DNA of 64,000 nucleotides from Symbiodinium kawagutii (GCA_009767595.1 VSDK01022082.1:62001-126000), one strand, 5' to 3'; shown: positions 11,796-23,868, counted from the stretch's first letter. Made by a program: numbers and translations. Notes: a model not told the origin generated them from the letters alone.

Positions 11796-13055
11796 GTATT
11801 CATCCGGGTTTGGCAGTACTAATTTTGGATGCTATTTGTATCCATTTGTCGGTTGACTATTTTTAAGGATCACTAGATCACTACACTGTGATCATTACCA
11901 ATGCTGGCTAGGCAAAAGCCAATTCAATAAATACGATGTGGACATAGCTGCACCGTGAGGCAGCAAGGCGGTCCATGGTTATGAGCGAGCTATCCGGTAT
12001 GGAGTGCCTCTCAGCACATTGCATTCACTTAGCAGTGCTCGCTGCACATTGGCTGGTAGTCCAGCGACTGTGCATCAAACACACAAATACTAATTCTTAA
12101 TCTCCCGCGTATGGGAGAAACAGCAGTGGTCAGGAGCGGTGAGTTTTACATCCAAATCCTTTTACTTTGGAATCTGCATGGAAGCGGCATGAAAGCCTAT
12201 TGTTTAACATTTAAGTAATTTTAGCACTGAGCAAAAAAATGTTTTTGTGGTAACCGTCGTTCACTCCAAAAAACGGGCGTTCACTTCAAAAAATAGTCGT
12301 TCACGCCGCGTTCACGCCGCGTTCACGTGGTTTCACGCCCTCTCCGGCGGGGTTGGCCCAACTGGTGTTTTTCTTTTGTGTGTGATGGCAATGCTACAAA
12401 CGCCCAGTTGATGGCATTTGCGCATCAGTGCCAGCAGTGTGCCACAAAGCAGGCCAGGAGGGGGTGAGTAACACATACACAACGTGTGAATGAAATACTG
12501 AGATGATGCAAATGTTGTACCAAAAGCGTGATTACAGTAAACTGTTGATTAGGCGTTGGTCCAGTCCACTAACAGCGATTTTGCATGCCTTTCGTCAACT
12601 TTGAATTTCAGCATAGTTGTATCATGTATATCTGTGGGGATTCCCGCCAGGGCCAAAAAATAGTTTTTTTTGGAACTCAAACCCTCAATTCGATAGTTCG
12701 ATGACGATTCGATCAACATTTCAGTGAATACCTTTCAAGCAGGGAGGCATAAGCTACCATCCCAGTCATCAGTGTCCATAATATCTTTACTCGTCAGGTA
12801 TGACCTGGGCACACAAACGGCTCCCGCAGTGATTTAATTGAGAATCCTAATCGGTTCCATCATTGTATATGTAGTATGTCTCTGGCAGGCCCCAGGCTGG
12901 CGCCACGTAGGCCTATGGCGTACAACAGCGGGACAAGTGAAGCCATGTTTAGGGTGTGCAGCCCCAAATAGATCTATACATGCAGTGTTTTTTTCACAAT
13001 CGTAAACATCTAATAATTTCTGAACCAACATTTATTCTAAAATAGGGTAAGCCCC
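11796..13055. other. Unique segment between the direct repeats
   Basis: About 1.26 kb lying between the two long repeats. It holds a short GC-rich tandem at 12248-12335 (GTTCACTCC, GTTCACTTC and GTTCACGCCGC units) and a minus open frame at 12834-13031 (contains CIDLFGAAHPKHGFTCP), which looks more protein-like than the background but is not recognised. No gag, protease or RT motif is seen, so if the repeats are LTRs the element is non-autonomous. Confidence 0.45.
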
Positions 13056-14543
13056 CCCCTTATCAACCCCCTCCTCGTCCCCAGACCCAGGTCAATCCAA
13101 ATGCTAATTACATGTTCATTTCCCGCAAAATTTGTGGTTGCATCTACAACCCCCTCAATTAATCAACCCCCTTTGGATCTCCAGATTGTGGTGAGGGTTT
13201 TCCATTAATTATTAGTTTAACTTAGTTTCCTATTAATGAATGAATTGGTTCTTATAGTTGGTGGACTTTCTATGAGTTACTTTCCTTCTGTAAAGCTTGT
13301 CGATGTTCAATCTCTTGCTCTGGAAAATTCATCAATTCTCAGCCTCTTCCTTCGCAAAACATTTGACAACTGACAGCTCCCCCATGGGAGGGTTCCTAAG
13401 GTCAGACCTAGATTTCCCTCAATAAACGATATTTTTCAAAGCTACCCACTTACCAATTTTTGTATCAAAAAAAGAAGCTCGCAGCAAAGGGTCCCCTCCA
13501 CGAGGTTGGACCCCCGCCAATTAATCAACCCCAATTTCGGAACCCTGGGTGAAGTAAATCAAGCGCATGAAATAAATTAGATAAACTAAATGAATTAGAT
13601 ATAGTAAATTATTGAATAAGTTAAATTAGAAAAATAATTCTATGCTATAAATTAGGTCAATCAAACAAATCGAAAGAACTGAATGAACTATTTTCAATCA
13701 GATCAATTTAACAGGTTTAATAAGTCAAACAACTTGTATTGTACTTAAACACTTGTTTTATCATGGCAAGCATGGGCTTTAGTAGATTGAAACATCTCAA
13801 GTGATGAAATAAAGTAGAAAATGAAACAAATCTCATCTCTTGAATGGATGAAATAATAAAACCAATCAAATGCGCATAATTACTGAAACACATGCATTTG
13901 ACTAGATAGATGAAAACAACAGAAAATGAAATAGGTCAAAGAAATAGGTTTAATACCTTAGATTTGCTCAAATACATATATAGATATATATATATACAAA
14001 CATGAAACAATCTAGTTAATTAAACAGATTAGATAAATCAAAATTAAGAGCACTAAACTGACTCAACATAATTTTTGATTAAACAAAATGTGTTGATTAA
14101 ATAGTTATATGAAACAATAAATCAGTCTAACAAATGAGACATATCTGATAATTACAAGCCATTACTGCATTTCCTAGATGAAATAAGTAAAAGCAATATT
14201 ATTAATTCAGCAAATTTAGTTATTTAGATGGATAAACACATTGAATAGATCCAATTAGCTAAACAAATTGGTTCAATAAATCAAGGACGTTGGACAAATA
14301 CAATGAAATCGTTTAGCACAATGATTTTACTAGATGAAGTAAATAGAATTAAAACATGAAACAACTTGAAAGTCAATTAGACAATATAGTTAGATATACA
14401 GACTAAACTTAATATATTAACAGCCATTGAAGGCTGTTGATTTCTCATCTCTAGGGGTCATTATGTAGGGGTTGTCCTACTTTTTGCTCTAGTCCAAACC
14501 ATCTGAACCTTCCCGACCTTCAGCGGCGGAGAAGGGTTTATTT
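13056..14543 (+). repeat. Long direct repeat, copy 2
   Basis: Second copy of the repeat at 10600-11795, same orientation, with many identical 50-100 bp runs separated by single-base differences and small indels. It carries about 280 bp extra (roughly 14023-14302), including TATATAGATATATATATATA just before, which copy 1 lacks. High similarity implies recent duplication or recent insertion. Confidence 0.85.
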
Positions 14544-14829
14544 ATTTCGGGTTGGCATGACGTCAAAAATAATATTATCAATTTTATTGGATATATTGGT
14601 AGCTATCGAACGATTCCTTGTTTTCACATGTGGCATACACACACACCACAGCCTGGGCCAAAATGGCCTGCCTGGGATCCCAAGCCGCCAACTGCTAGCA
14701 ATTGAAAGAATCCAAGGCTGCCCGAGGTCCACGCCCGGGCCAGGACCAAAAAATAGTGGTTAGCTGCAAACAATAGGCGATGTGTAACCACTATTGTTTA
14801 AATAGGCGAGGAAGCCCAGGGGAAAACTA

Positions 14830-15270
14830 ACCAAGATGGTTAAAGATGTTTAAGTATGGTTTGGTTTATTGATGGTTTATTGATGCTTCGTTGACAGTTC
14901 ATTGATGATTGACGTAAATCCTGATGGTTAATGCTGGATAGCGGTGGTTCATGGTTGACTGAAACCCAAGTGATTCATTAATTGAATTACCATCTCAACT
15001 AGTGATGTTAAACGATCACCAGCAACCCTTCTTGGGCGTGGATTTTTCAATCACTGGGCGCAAATGCTGCATTAATGGTTTCAAAACATGAACGAAGAAT
15101 GCGTAGTCACCATGCATATTCATATTCTTGCGTATTGTGTGTCATCGGTAAATTTGATCGAAAATGTAAATATCATCTTAATCACTGGTTATCACCTGCT
15201 ACTGGTATCAACCTTTCACCAGCTACTCAACCATCTAACTGACCATTATCATCACAAGTTTTCATCTGTT
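14830..15270. other. Intron-like low-complexity stretch
   Basis: Alternating ATGGTTTATTGATG-type and CACTGGTTATCACC-type words. No coding signal beyond a chance open frame. Nothing else recognised. Confidence 0.45.
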
Positions 15271-15323
15271 GCGCGGCTCGTATCCATGGCCCGGTGCCCC
15301 CGACAGCTCCACCACCGCAGCAC

Positions 15324-15370
15324 AGCGCTTCGCTCCAGCGGTTGGTGCCGGCGTTCCAACTCTCCAAGAC
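15324..15370 (-). CDS. Probable PPR exon (weak)
   Basis: GC-rich island. After acceptor CTCCCAG the minus strand reads VLESWNAGTNRWSEA, ending at a GT donor (GCGCT|GTGCTG). W-x-E-A is the normal start of the second PPR helix, and the spacing back to the preceding residues fits, although the usual S-A-C is S-W-N here. The open, GC-rich sequence extends to both sides (15290-15420), so the true exon may be longer. Confidence 0.4.
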
Positions 15371-15923
15371 CTGGGAGCGGCCGCGGGCTTCAGACGGACC
15401 CGCGAAGGGCTTGGTGCTAAGCCATGCGGGAGATCGCCCTAAGCACTAAAGGAAATGGTGAAATCCTTTCGGGATTTTTGAGTTCTGGGGCAGTGCTAGG
15501 GGCTTCTTATTTTCATAGACTGCTCATGATGGAGGATGGTTCACGAACTGCATATTGCGCGTGGTTACCCGATCGCGTGATAGCAAAAAAACACATACCA
15601 AATTATTCGACCTGAGTAGTATGTTTTAGCTGTGGCACCGTTCACGTTGCTCCCTCAGTGCTCCCTCAGTTTGTGTTTTACCGCCATCAATTCGCACTGA
15701 CCATCATCAACCACTAATAATTCGGCTAGTCTGCTTGTGGCATGTCAGCAACTTCTGACTCGTGCGAATCTCCACTTGCGAAGCGACTGAAGCAACTGAG
15801 ACTCAACTGTCCCAGCTCTGCAAACCAGCAGCGAGGAGATGGCATGGGCAGGTTGAACAGATCGTCGACGAACTGCTTTTGGTGGCGGATGGTTCAGGAA
15901 CTGCTTATTATGATGGCAAATGG

Positions 15924-16409
15924 TCAATCATAAGCTGGCGTCCGCGAACAAAGGGAAGGCAAACCTTCCACATGCCGCTGTAAAACATCCACCATGGACG
16001 AATGCGTCCAGCACCGATCCATGCAGGCAGCAGCGCACCAACCAGGCGGCGCCAATGAAAAGGCGGTATCGCCATCTCTGTCTCTCTGGACGACAGTGGT
16101 CCCGCTCTGCATCAATGCTTCAACCACTCGACGCTGGCGCAGAAATTCCATTTACATGGTGTGGTGGAGTGGCCCGGCAGATACACTTAGGGCACATGGT
16201 TGGGTGCCTGTGGGGAATGCTTCTAAGCATGGCCTGATGCCGAAGAGGGCAAACGGCCCACCATGGGTCAAAGCCCTTGAGTGTAGTCCATTGAAGCGAT
16301 CAGGGTTGGCTTCAGCGTGCAGTAATATCCCCAAGATGGCCACCTCTTCTTGTACGGTAGAATAATGTATGGGGGCCTCCAGCTTTGGACCTCCAATGAA
16401 ATTCACCAA
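15924..16409 (-). CDS. Ankyrin-repeat-like coding segment
   Basis: In one minus frame, two ankyrin-like repeats are visible: EVAILGILLHAEANPDRFNG and, downstream, RVVEALMQSGTTVVQRDRDG followed by DTAFSLA, then SSMVDVLQRHV as the start of a third. The hydrophobic pairs, the (A)N/(D) turn and the D-x-x-G-x-T pattern match ankyrin consensus. An in-frame TAA at 16154-16152 separates the two halves; a CAG acceptor at 16134-16136 just before RRVVEALM could mean the second half is a separate exon rather than the gene being broken. Ankyrin repeats mediate protein-protein contacts. Whether this is one gene with the PPR exons or a nested fragment is unknown. Confidence 0.5.
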
Positions 16410-16429
16410 TGGTTGATGGGTGACTAAGC

Positions 16430-17290
16430 CAGGTGGTAACTCATGTTAAGCTGTTAAACCATGGTTGATGGTCTAGGATCAACCAAAAAATGGCAATAAT
16501 GGCGCATTATAATCAGTGATTGGTGAACAGGCTGATGAATGGATAATTGTTCATGGTTAACGCTTAATGATGATTAATCATATCGGCAATGGTGATTGCT
16601 AAGCATCACATTGGTTAACCATCAACCGTCAATAATGGCGCAAATTGACTGATGGTTGATGATTGTTGACCATCATGGTCCAGGATTGCTGAAGTGCTAA
16701 ATGATTAAAATTATGATGATGAAAAATCATGGAAGTAATGGCTAATCAAATTGCTAATCAAATGGCTAATTCAATGACAAAGTAAATGGCTAACGCATGG
16801 TTCTTGAATGGCTAACCAATGGCTAATGACTGGGAACTGATTAGCTAATGAATGGCCAATGAATGGCTAATGAATGGCAACTGATTGGCTAATGAATGGC
16901 TGATGAATGGAAGTAACCATTGTAAAAACTATGGCTGATGAATGATGAATGTATGAAGTGACTGAATGATGAATGGATGAAGTGACGGCAAATTCCTCGT
17001 CATCAATGATCGTATGATTCGTATGATCGTAAAAAAATATGGCTACAATGATGCTAAAATCACGGTTAATCGCTGGTGAAGCATGGCTACCAAAACTCCA
17101 TCATAATGAACCTTTTATATTGGTCATTTGCCGGTTTTTAAAACAATATGGTCATTGAATGATCCATGGGTTAAATTAAACATTTTCTAGGTGATTGATG
17201 GTTGTTTGAAAATTGTTTTTCTGTGCGCCGTAGAAATGGTCGGTGATGGTCCATGATGGTCAATGATAATCAGTGATGGTTGCTAGTGGT
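16430..17290. repeat. Degenerate ATGGCTAATGA / ATGGTTGATGA array
   Basis: A dense run of near-tandem 'aatggctaatg' units (clearest at 16733-16920) grading into 'gatggttgatg' words. All units are in the same strand sense (G-rich word on the plus strand). The unit length drifts, so this is a decayed tandem or expanded simple repeat. No coding signal. Confidence 0.7.
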
Positions 17291-17524
17291 TCTCAGTGGC
17301 GGTATGCTATGCCAATACCATGGTTGCTGCAGGCTCGCCTGCTAAGTTGCTCAGTCTAAGTGGACGGTTGGTTATGACCCAGCTAAATGCTTCGTGGTAT
17401 CCCCGATCATTGGCGCTAATCGTCCCCAGCCATCAATCATTCACCAGCTATTTGACCATTTGTTGTATGAAACATTGGTGATGGTTGGTCATGAGCCCTG
17501 CCCTTGTTTAAATCACATTATATT

Positions 17525-17692
17525 ACATTTCACCACATTTTTTCCTGGCACCGCGAACCGCACTGCCATTCCTTCTGGCATGGGTCCGTAGTGCGGGATG
17601 TGCAGCACTCTCGCGTCCGTAACGGTGCTGGGCTCCCGACGCCTTTCTCGCCATTCAAGCGCTGTGCCTTTCCGAGGCAGGATGAAGTGATG
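17525..17692 (-). CDS. Candidate exon, product unknown
   Basis: GC-rich island. The best minus frame reads FILPRKGTALEWRERRREPS and then VTDARVLHIPHYGPMPEGMA followed by VRFAVPGKN. No stop across about 55 codons, and composition unlike the repeats. Not a PPR motif and no family recognised. A second minus frame is also open but looks like a shadow. Confidence 0.4.
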
Positions 17693-18075
17693 GCATAGGT
17701 GCGTGATGGTTGCTGATAGCAATGGCTGATGGTTTTTGGCTGATGATGATTGACGTTGATTGCCAATAATGGCTAGTCGTGGTTCATGATCACGGTTGAG
17801 ATCAAGACAATGATCAATATAGTGCGTGCAAAGACGCATGATAATGGTTGGAAAAAAGGCAGCTCATTCGCTGGAACCTTGACATGCTGTGGTACGATCA
17901 CTTGCATGCTCACAACCACAAAGATGAAGAAGGGCAAAAGAGCCACCCCGGGTGGTGAAAGAAAGCACGTGATAGGGAAAAATCAGCGGCAAAACTCTGG
18001 CGGCATCTACTGTCGACCTGGCGCTTTGCCTGCACTTCATGAGCGGCCTGAAAGGCCCTGGGTGGATCGACTTGC

Positions 18076-18120
18076 ACAGTTTCGCAACGCAAGCATTGAT
18101 GAAGGCCCCGCAGACATCAC
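18076..18120 (-). CDS. PPR exon (first-helix half motif)
   Basis: After acceptor GAGCCAG the minus strand reads DVCGAFINACVAKL and stops at a GC donor with strong consensus (CTGT|GCAAGT). This fits the first half of a PPR motif: A-x-I-x-A-C. Exon length is 45 nt, entering with two bases of a split codon and leaving with one. The surrounding open frames at 17786-18187 (plus) and 17864-18142 (minus) are longer reads through the same island. Confidence 0.5.
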
Positions 18121-18990
18121 CTGGCTCCTGCTGTCTCGCCATTCGCTACAAGGGCAAACCATCTGCCAATCCAAGTTCGACAACTAACCCAAGAAATGAT
18201 ATATAGGGAAGATCCCCCAAAAACAGAAATGATGGTGAAAACCAGGGAAATTGCAACGTTGATCCCAGAAAAAAGGCGCAGTAATTTTCCGAGATGTTCA
18301 AAAGCAATCGGGAAACCAGAGTTTCCAACATAGATTGTCCCACGAAGGCATCCAGTTGAAGGCTGACCTTCACAGCAGTTCTGTTCCAAGTCGCCAAGAG
18401 GACCACGCGCAGGTTCTAAGAAATCCCGAACTGTTTTGCCGCTCCTGCGGGGTCGTGCCCCGAAGGTCCGACCGTTGGAAATTTGAGATCTTAATTTCTA
18501 TGGAAAATAAGTGTTGCTGGTTTACGGTAGATATCATCCAACTATGTGGCTGAATTGTGCTAACTAAGCATAATCCGCCACTAAGGCGCACTAGTGCGCG
18601 CCACACATCGTGTCTGACCCATGGGTCTGGCCATTGCGTTGGAGCTGAAGACTTGTACCGGCCGGCCATTCATCCAAGCCAGCACTGTGTGTGCCCCGAG
18701 GCTCCAGTCAACCTTACCTGGGCGAAACCAGCCATTGCACTGGCCTTCGATCTAGCTCAGCCACGAAGAAAATAGCGATGCCAGCCCTGGGAACTGGGAA
18801 CTGCTCTCCATCCAAGGCACCGAATGCTGGTCGGAGTGAATCTGGTTGGTGGCTTCAGCCCTGTAAAGAATGTTGGCCAACCAACCAAGCTTGTATTAAT
18901 ACTAGGGATAATAACAAATGTTTAACGCCACCATGCAGGAATAGTAATGAGCTGTTGATACTACTGGCAAATAACGGTGTAATATTGGAT

Positions 18991-19066
18991 TCATGATGGT
19001 TCATAATCATGGTTCATAATCATGGTTCATAATTAATCATGGTTCATAATCATGGTTCATAATCAT
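18991..19066 (+). repeat. Tandem 13-mer CATGGTTCATAAT
   Basis: About five near-perfect copies of CATGGTTCATAAT, one with an ATTA insertion. Located in intron-like sequence. A local amplification of the ATGGTT word that pervades the window. Confidence 0.85.
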
Positions 19067-19483
19067 TAAACTCATGGGTAATCAAATGTAGAAATGATGA
19101 TTTTTCCAGGCAACAATGCTCAACCTCAAAATGATTTGATCAGTTATTATGGTGAATACTAAGGAGCGTGGCTATGTGGCGATTGATAGTGACTAAAACA
19201 CCTTGTGATCTTTATCTTTGGCTACCTTTGCCGTCGTGCATGGCAAATCCACACTAATGAAGCGCACAAATGGTAGATTACCGGTTTTTCAAAACAAAAA
19301 CGATGAGTGGTTTCTTTTCCAGGGATTCTCGTTTATTTTCATACATCATTGACCCATTTGAAGCTAGGCTATTGACCATAACCGGGGTTATCGACCACTA
19401 AAAACTACTTTCAAACGTTTAATCAATCAATAACCATGATCGATCAGCAAAAAACATACATCAGCATTAGATAACATTAGCCA

Positions 19484-19599
19484 CATGGTGGTTTCTCAAA
19501 CTAGGGGACACTCCAAGCCATCCTTGCTTAACCAATTATAGTAATAAATTCCAACCATAACTTTGGGGGGTCCCGAAACTGGCTTGAGAAACCACCATG
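19484..19599. mobile_element. Family A TIR element, intact ends
   Basis: Ends are CATGGTGGTTTCTCAA and TTGAGAAACCACCATG, perfect inverted repeats over 16 bp. The core keeps TATAGTAATAAATTCCAACC. About 116 bp. A family D segment follows directly (see next entry), forming the recurring A-D composite. Confidence 0.8.
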
Positions 19600-19740
19600 A
19601 CTAGTAGTTCTTCAACCATGCTGGTGATTCTCCCTTATCAATCAATCCCTATTGTTAACCCGTATAACTTATAATCCCATAAAACCATCGTTGAACCACT
19701 GTTGTTGGTGATTCTCCCCTACTAATCCCTATTACTCATC
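19600..19740. mobile_element. Family D segment(s)
   Basis: Contains CAACCATGCTGGTGATTCTC and later GTTGTTGGTGATTCTCCCC, each followed by CTAATCCCTATT and, in the first, GTTAACCCGTATAACTTATA. Non-coding. Terminal repeats of D are not clear, so it may be part of a composite with A rather than an independent element. Confidence 0.5.
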
Positions 19741-19759
19741 CTTTCTGTCCCTTTTAAAA

Positions 19760-19890
19760 CCCATTCGCCGTCGCCTCCTCCAAACTTGTGCGGCGTAGCC
19801 TTCCTTCCTGCCGCCCGGAGGGCGCCACCCCGGGGCTCCCCACCGCATCGCCCTTGAGGCCGCCGACTTCCACGCTTTTGCCCGGTCTCA
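19760..19890 (-). CDS. Candidate PPR exon (second-helix half)
   Basis: Very GC-rich island, open in all three minus frames, so the frame is uncertain. One frame begins just after acceptor TTTGAG with RAKAWKSAASRAM and meets a GT donor (GATGCG|GTGGGG); W-K-S-A is PPR-like at the second helix. The other frames give Gly/Arg/Pro-rich sequence (SVEVGGLKGDAVGSPGVAPS). The whole island may instead be a longer exon. A B element lies 18 bp away on the intron 3' side. Confidence 0.35.
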
Positions 19891-19907
19891 AACCTCCCAA
19901 AATGAGA

Positions 19908-20026
19908 TGGCTATAGGTCAAGCAGTTAAGCAACCAATAATAGGGGATAATGACCAACCAATAATAAGGTAAACCAATGGCTAATGGTAGGGGAACCAGG
20001 GGTACGGGTTTTTGACCCACAGCCAG
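19908..20026. mobile_element. Family B TIR element
   Basis: Left end ATGGCTATAGGTCAAGCAGT, right end GGGTTTTTGACCCACAGCCA; inverted repeats with the B core AATAATAGGGGATAATGACC and GGGGAACCAGGGGTACGGG. The GTCAAGCAGTT end faces the GC island at 19760-19890. Confidence 0.75.
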
Positions 20027-20802
20027 ATGATCTTCGGCTTGAGAATGGTGGTTAGTGGTGAGCAGCCATGGTTAGCTGGAGGTTAACCCCTAGTGCTGCA
20101 AACACCTTGTGAGACTCTTCGGCTGGGGCTGGTTTTTAGGGTTCAAACCCTTCTCAGAAGGTGTTTGGAGGGAATGGTGCTTCATAATTGATCATCATTT
20201 GCCATGGTTCATGGTTAGTGATGACGGGTCATGAATAGTCTCCCAGGGTAATAATTCGTAACACGGAACTTTCACTTTGAAACTTCCTTTGATGAACTGT
20301 TACTAGCACTCATTCCAAACCCATATTAATTAATTAAACAATTTAGAGCAAACTTTCAGGTGGGCCCACAGCACCCATAAATTCGATGATCATCCCTTCT
20401 GATCCCTCGTCATTGGTACTTAAGCGTACCCAACTTACAGTAGTTAGGAAACCACAATATAGCGTATAACCACGTTTCACGTACACTACGGTCGAGTCAG
20501 CCGTACAACCAATACTCAACTACCATGCAGTCCGGCCGATCAATGCACTGTTATCCGTAACCATCAACGATCCAAATTGCTAAACCACCCTCGGTTTAAT
20601 CATAGATCTCTTGTGATTTACCAATCAGAGATAGGGGGTGTTAAGAGATGCATCTACCATTCATCACTAAAAGCAGGCCATACTGAATCACCATAGTTAA
20701 AAAACATTTTTAAGTATTAGCCATAGTTAAGATGGGAACTTCACAACCATCACCACTGTTATCACCACATTTCAGAGCTGGATCCCTGTTCCCAATCAGA
20801 AC

Positions 20803-20839
20803 CTGCATGACCCATCGCAGCGCCTTCCACTGCAGGTGC
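20803..20839 (-). CDS. Probable short PPR exon (second-helix half)
   Basis: After acceptor CCTCGAG the minus strand reads HLQWKALRWVMQ and then a GT donor (CATGCAG|GTTCTG). W-K-A-L followed by hydrophobics and a late Met matches the second PPR helix, one residue shorter than usual at W-x-x-A-L. Exon length 37 nt, phase 2 in and phase 0 out. A different minus frame (FVDPMLSTGLEAPAVEGAAM) is also open, so the assignment is moderate. Confidence 0.4.
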
Positions 20840-20888
20840 CTCGAGGCCGGTGGACAGCATGGGATCAACAAAAAACGCAGGGACATGC

Positions 20889-21128
20889 GTTTGCATGTGT
20901 TTGCTATGGGTCAAGCAGTTCACCAACCAAGCAATGGTTTACTGGCTGGTTAATGGTTAATAATAGGGGATGATAATTAACAGTTCTAGGGGATATACAC
21001 CAACTATATGGCTATGGGTCAATATTAACCAACCTTCGTGGGGGATAATCACCAACAATTTCATAGGAAAACAGCCTGGTTAATGATAGGGGAATCAGGG
21101 AAACTAAGGGTGAACTGACCCACAGCCA
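20889..21128. mobile_element. Two family B elements in tandem
   Basis: First unit from GCTATGGGTCAAGCAGTTCA to about 21005, second from CTATATGGCTATGGGTCAAT to GACCCACAGCCATATAG. The second unit has a matched ATATGG...CCATAT pair at its ends, suggesting an ATAT-type target site. The GTCAAGCAGTT end of the first unit faces the exon at 20803-20839. Confidence 0.7.
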
Positions 21129-21359
21129 TATAGACATAGACCATAGCCAATAGGGATCAAAATGGATCAAGATGATGAGAATGGTGACATCATCATTGAT
21201 AATAGGAAACAAAATAGAAACATAATGTACAAATCACTGAAAACATACATACAGGGATACATATCAATGACACAATCATGCAGTAAACATTGTAGAAACG
21301 TTGTCCCATACAGGAAATCAATGACTAAATGGAACAGCAACCACTATCAATGATGAGTG

Positions 21360-22200
21360 TTGGAATGGTTGTTTGTCAGCAGGGAATATAAAACCATTTA
21401 CAAACATCATCGTTGAAAATTAGTGGTTACTCAGTGGTCAGCTAATCATCTATCATGGTAGATAATGGTTCAAAATTATTTCTTGGATGTGCGGGCCACG
21501 GGGTACAACTTGGAGACAACTAAACTGTAAATAACCCTGTAAGCAGTTGCCAGTGAATGATTTTGGTTGTCAAGCAAAATACTGCATGCTGTTGATACCT
21601 ACTATGCACCCCTTGGAAACCACTATACAACTGCGTCACTCAATCATCATCAACCATCCTCTTATCTACTACGAACACATATATCGTCATTTGTACTTCT
21701 AAAATCAACACCCATCATCAATTCACTGTCACCAATCTACAACGACCACGTTTCTTAAAACATGATCCATTATCAACCATTATTCACCGATGTCAATCAC
21801 TGTCAAGCATTATCAACTGTATTATCAACCAATGTCAACAACCATCGAAAATTACTCACCGTCATTGAACATCATTATCCATTCTGAACTATTCTTGGAC
21901 AGTATCAACCAATCAAACTATCAAACTAATTCACCATGATAAAGCATTTCTGAACTATTGAACATAATTAGCCGTTAATGAATCAGTATTATCCACCATC
22001 CATTAATCACACATTTCTAAAGTATCAAGATTATTTATCCATCAGTTATAGCTGATTTCCCAGGGTTTCCCCGAAAAAATGATGGTTTTCCATTGCTATG
22101 TTAGATCAACAGAGTGTATCATCATGGTGAATTAGCCATAGCCATATGTTTATCATTATCAGTATTGTAATTATCCATACTTTGCCATTAATGAACATAA
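21360..22200. other. Intron-like low-complexity stretch
   Basis: Dense CCATTATCAACC and ATCATTCACC words, with the C-rich word on the plus strand. Nothing coding is supported. Confidence 0.5.
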
Positions 22201-22279
22201 TCAGTATTATCCACCATCCATTCTTTTTTGTTTGCCTTGCCCCCTTCCCGAACTCTGCAGCTTGCTTGCCTCCTGCTGC

Positions 22280-22330
22280 CCAGCGCTGGGCGCGATGACA
22301 AGCTTGGGCGAAGGCGATGATACCTGTCGC
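22280..22330 (-). CDS. PPR exon
   Basis: After acceptor GGCTGCCAG the minus strand reads ATGIIAFAQACHRAQRW and stops at a GC donor (CGCTGG|GCAGCA). Cys and Trp are six residues apart, exactly as in dinoflagellate PPR motifs (C-x-K-G-x-x-W), and the helix before Cys has the A-x-A pattern. Exon length 51 nt, phase 0 at both ends. The frame stays open beyond the donor (AAGGKQAAEFGKGARQ), so read-through is possible but less PPR-like. Confidence 0.55.
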
Positions 22331-22555
22331 CTGGCAGCCAGGAAATACCAACAAAGAATGGCTCATCATGAAAATATCAATGGATGAACCATGTATGACC
22401 ATGATAAATGATATAGTGTAACAATGATAACCATGATAATGGATATGATTACATGGTTTTAAACATATCTTTGTAAATAGTTGGTTGTAACATGAAAACC
22501 ATATATCAATCGATATTTCCATGATGAACCACTATCAGCATCATGCACAACCATA

Positions 22556-22765
22556 AATATCAATAAATATCTATGGAAATATTTCCTATCATGGAAATAT
22601 TTATTGATACCTGATAGGCACAACCATAATGGAAATAGCAATGGATATGTTGTGCCTATCGTGAAGCAGCCATGATTGGTCAACTATCTCATCAACTAAT
22701 CAACCAGCCAATTAACTAATCAACCAACCAACAAACTAATCAATGGATATGTTGTGCCTATCGGG
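22556..22765. repeat. Inverted-repeat cluster with GATAGGCACAAC ends
   Basis: GATAGGCACAACC (22613) and its inverted partner GTTGTGCCTATC (about 22651) bracket about 26 bp; AAATATTTCC and GGAAATATTT form another hairpin just to the left; GGATATGTTGTGCCTATCG recurs at 22744. It could fold as stem-loops. It is unlike families A-D and is not coding. Confidence 0.6.
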
Positions 22766-23868
22766 GGAAAATATTTATTGAATGTTGCTTTTATCCCAGA
22801 AGCACCACCATGGTTAATAATGAATCAAGACCATCAAATGTTTTGATAGGATATTGAACATGAATATTCCCCTGACATTCATAGAATATTGAATAGTTAA
22901 GTAATAGGCAATTCATTCTTGATTGATTAAGATTCATTGATACTTGAATCATTAGCAAGGGTTGATATTGATATTATATAACTTAATTAAGCATTGAAGT
23001 GAACTAATAAACTTCATGGTGCATCATTAACAGCAACATGGTTTGATAAACTAATCAGTGGCTGATCAATGGTTACTTAATGTTTGATTCATGGTTGATA
23101 AATTGTTGATTAATGGTTGTTCAACAATGGTGAATGATTCAATGCTCATTGATATTGAATGATGAAGGAATGGGTAATTGATCATGAATCAATAATCAAC
23201 GGATTGTGAATCCATGGTAAATTAATGCTTCATATCTCCACTGCAACGCCCCTCCAGAAGTTGGGTGCATCTACCAGAAGCTATTGATGCAAGCGATTAG
23301 CATCATGGACCCACCGCCCAGGGTGGGAAACAACCAACATAAACCAGCTTTTCTACTACCCCAGTGAAACGACAAAGTGCGACAGGGCTTCTTGGCTATG
23401 ATACGCTCTCATTAACCATCATTGGCCAGCGCCACCATGAACGGTTACCATTCCCAACTTTTGTTACCCACGATCATTCAAGGACATCTTATACGGACGC
23501 TTCTTAGTAAAGTAACCCCAATTTGGCAAACATTGCTGGTGATTTACCATCACATATGAGGTGATTAGTAACAGCCAAACCTCCTTTGACTATCCATTGA
23601 CTGACAATTCCATGGACTGATGATAATAAATTTGCAAGCCATCATAAAGACAACACCTCTGCCACTGATCATCTGTTGACTAATTAATGATTGTCAACAA
23701 TGCTCATTCTTCTTTAATTGTGTCATCGCCAACCACGATATTCCCTCTCAATCACTATTAACTATTAATCAATATAATCAGTTGATCATCAACTCATGTG
23801 AACTCTTATGCACTGGGTAATGACAGTAATCATCACTAGTATCGTTGTAGTAAGTTGGTTATTAGCTC

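Noticed and set aside
18370..18669. 99-codon minus frame with V-W-R-A-L
   Set aside because: One PPR-like word next to a GCGCACTAGTGCGC palindrome, but the rest does not fit the motif spacing.
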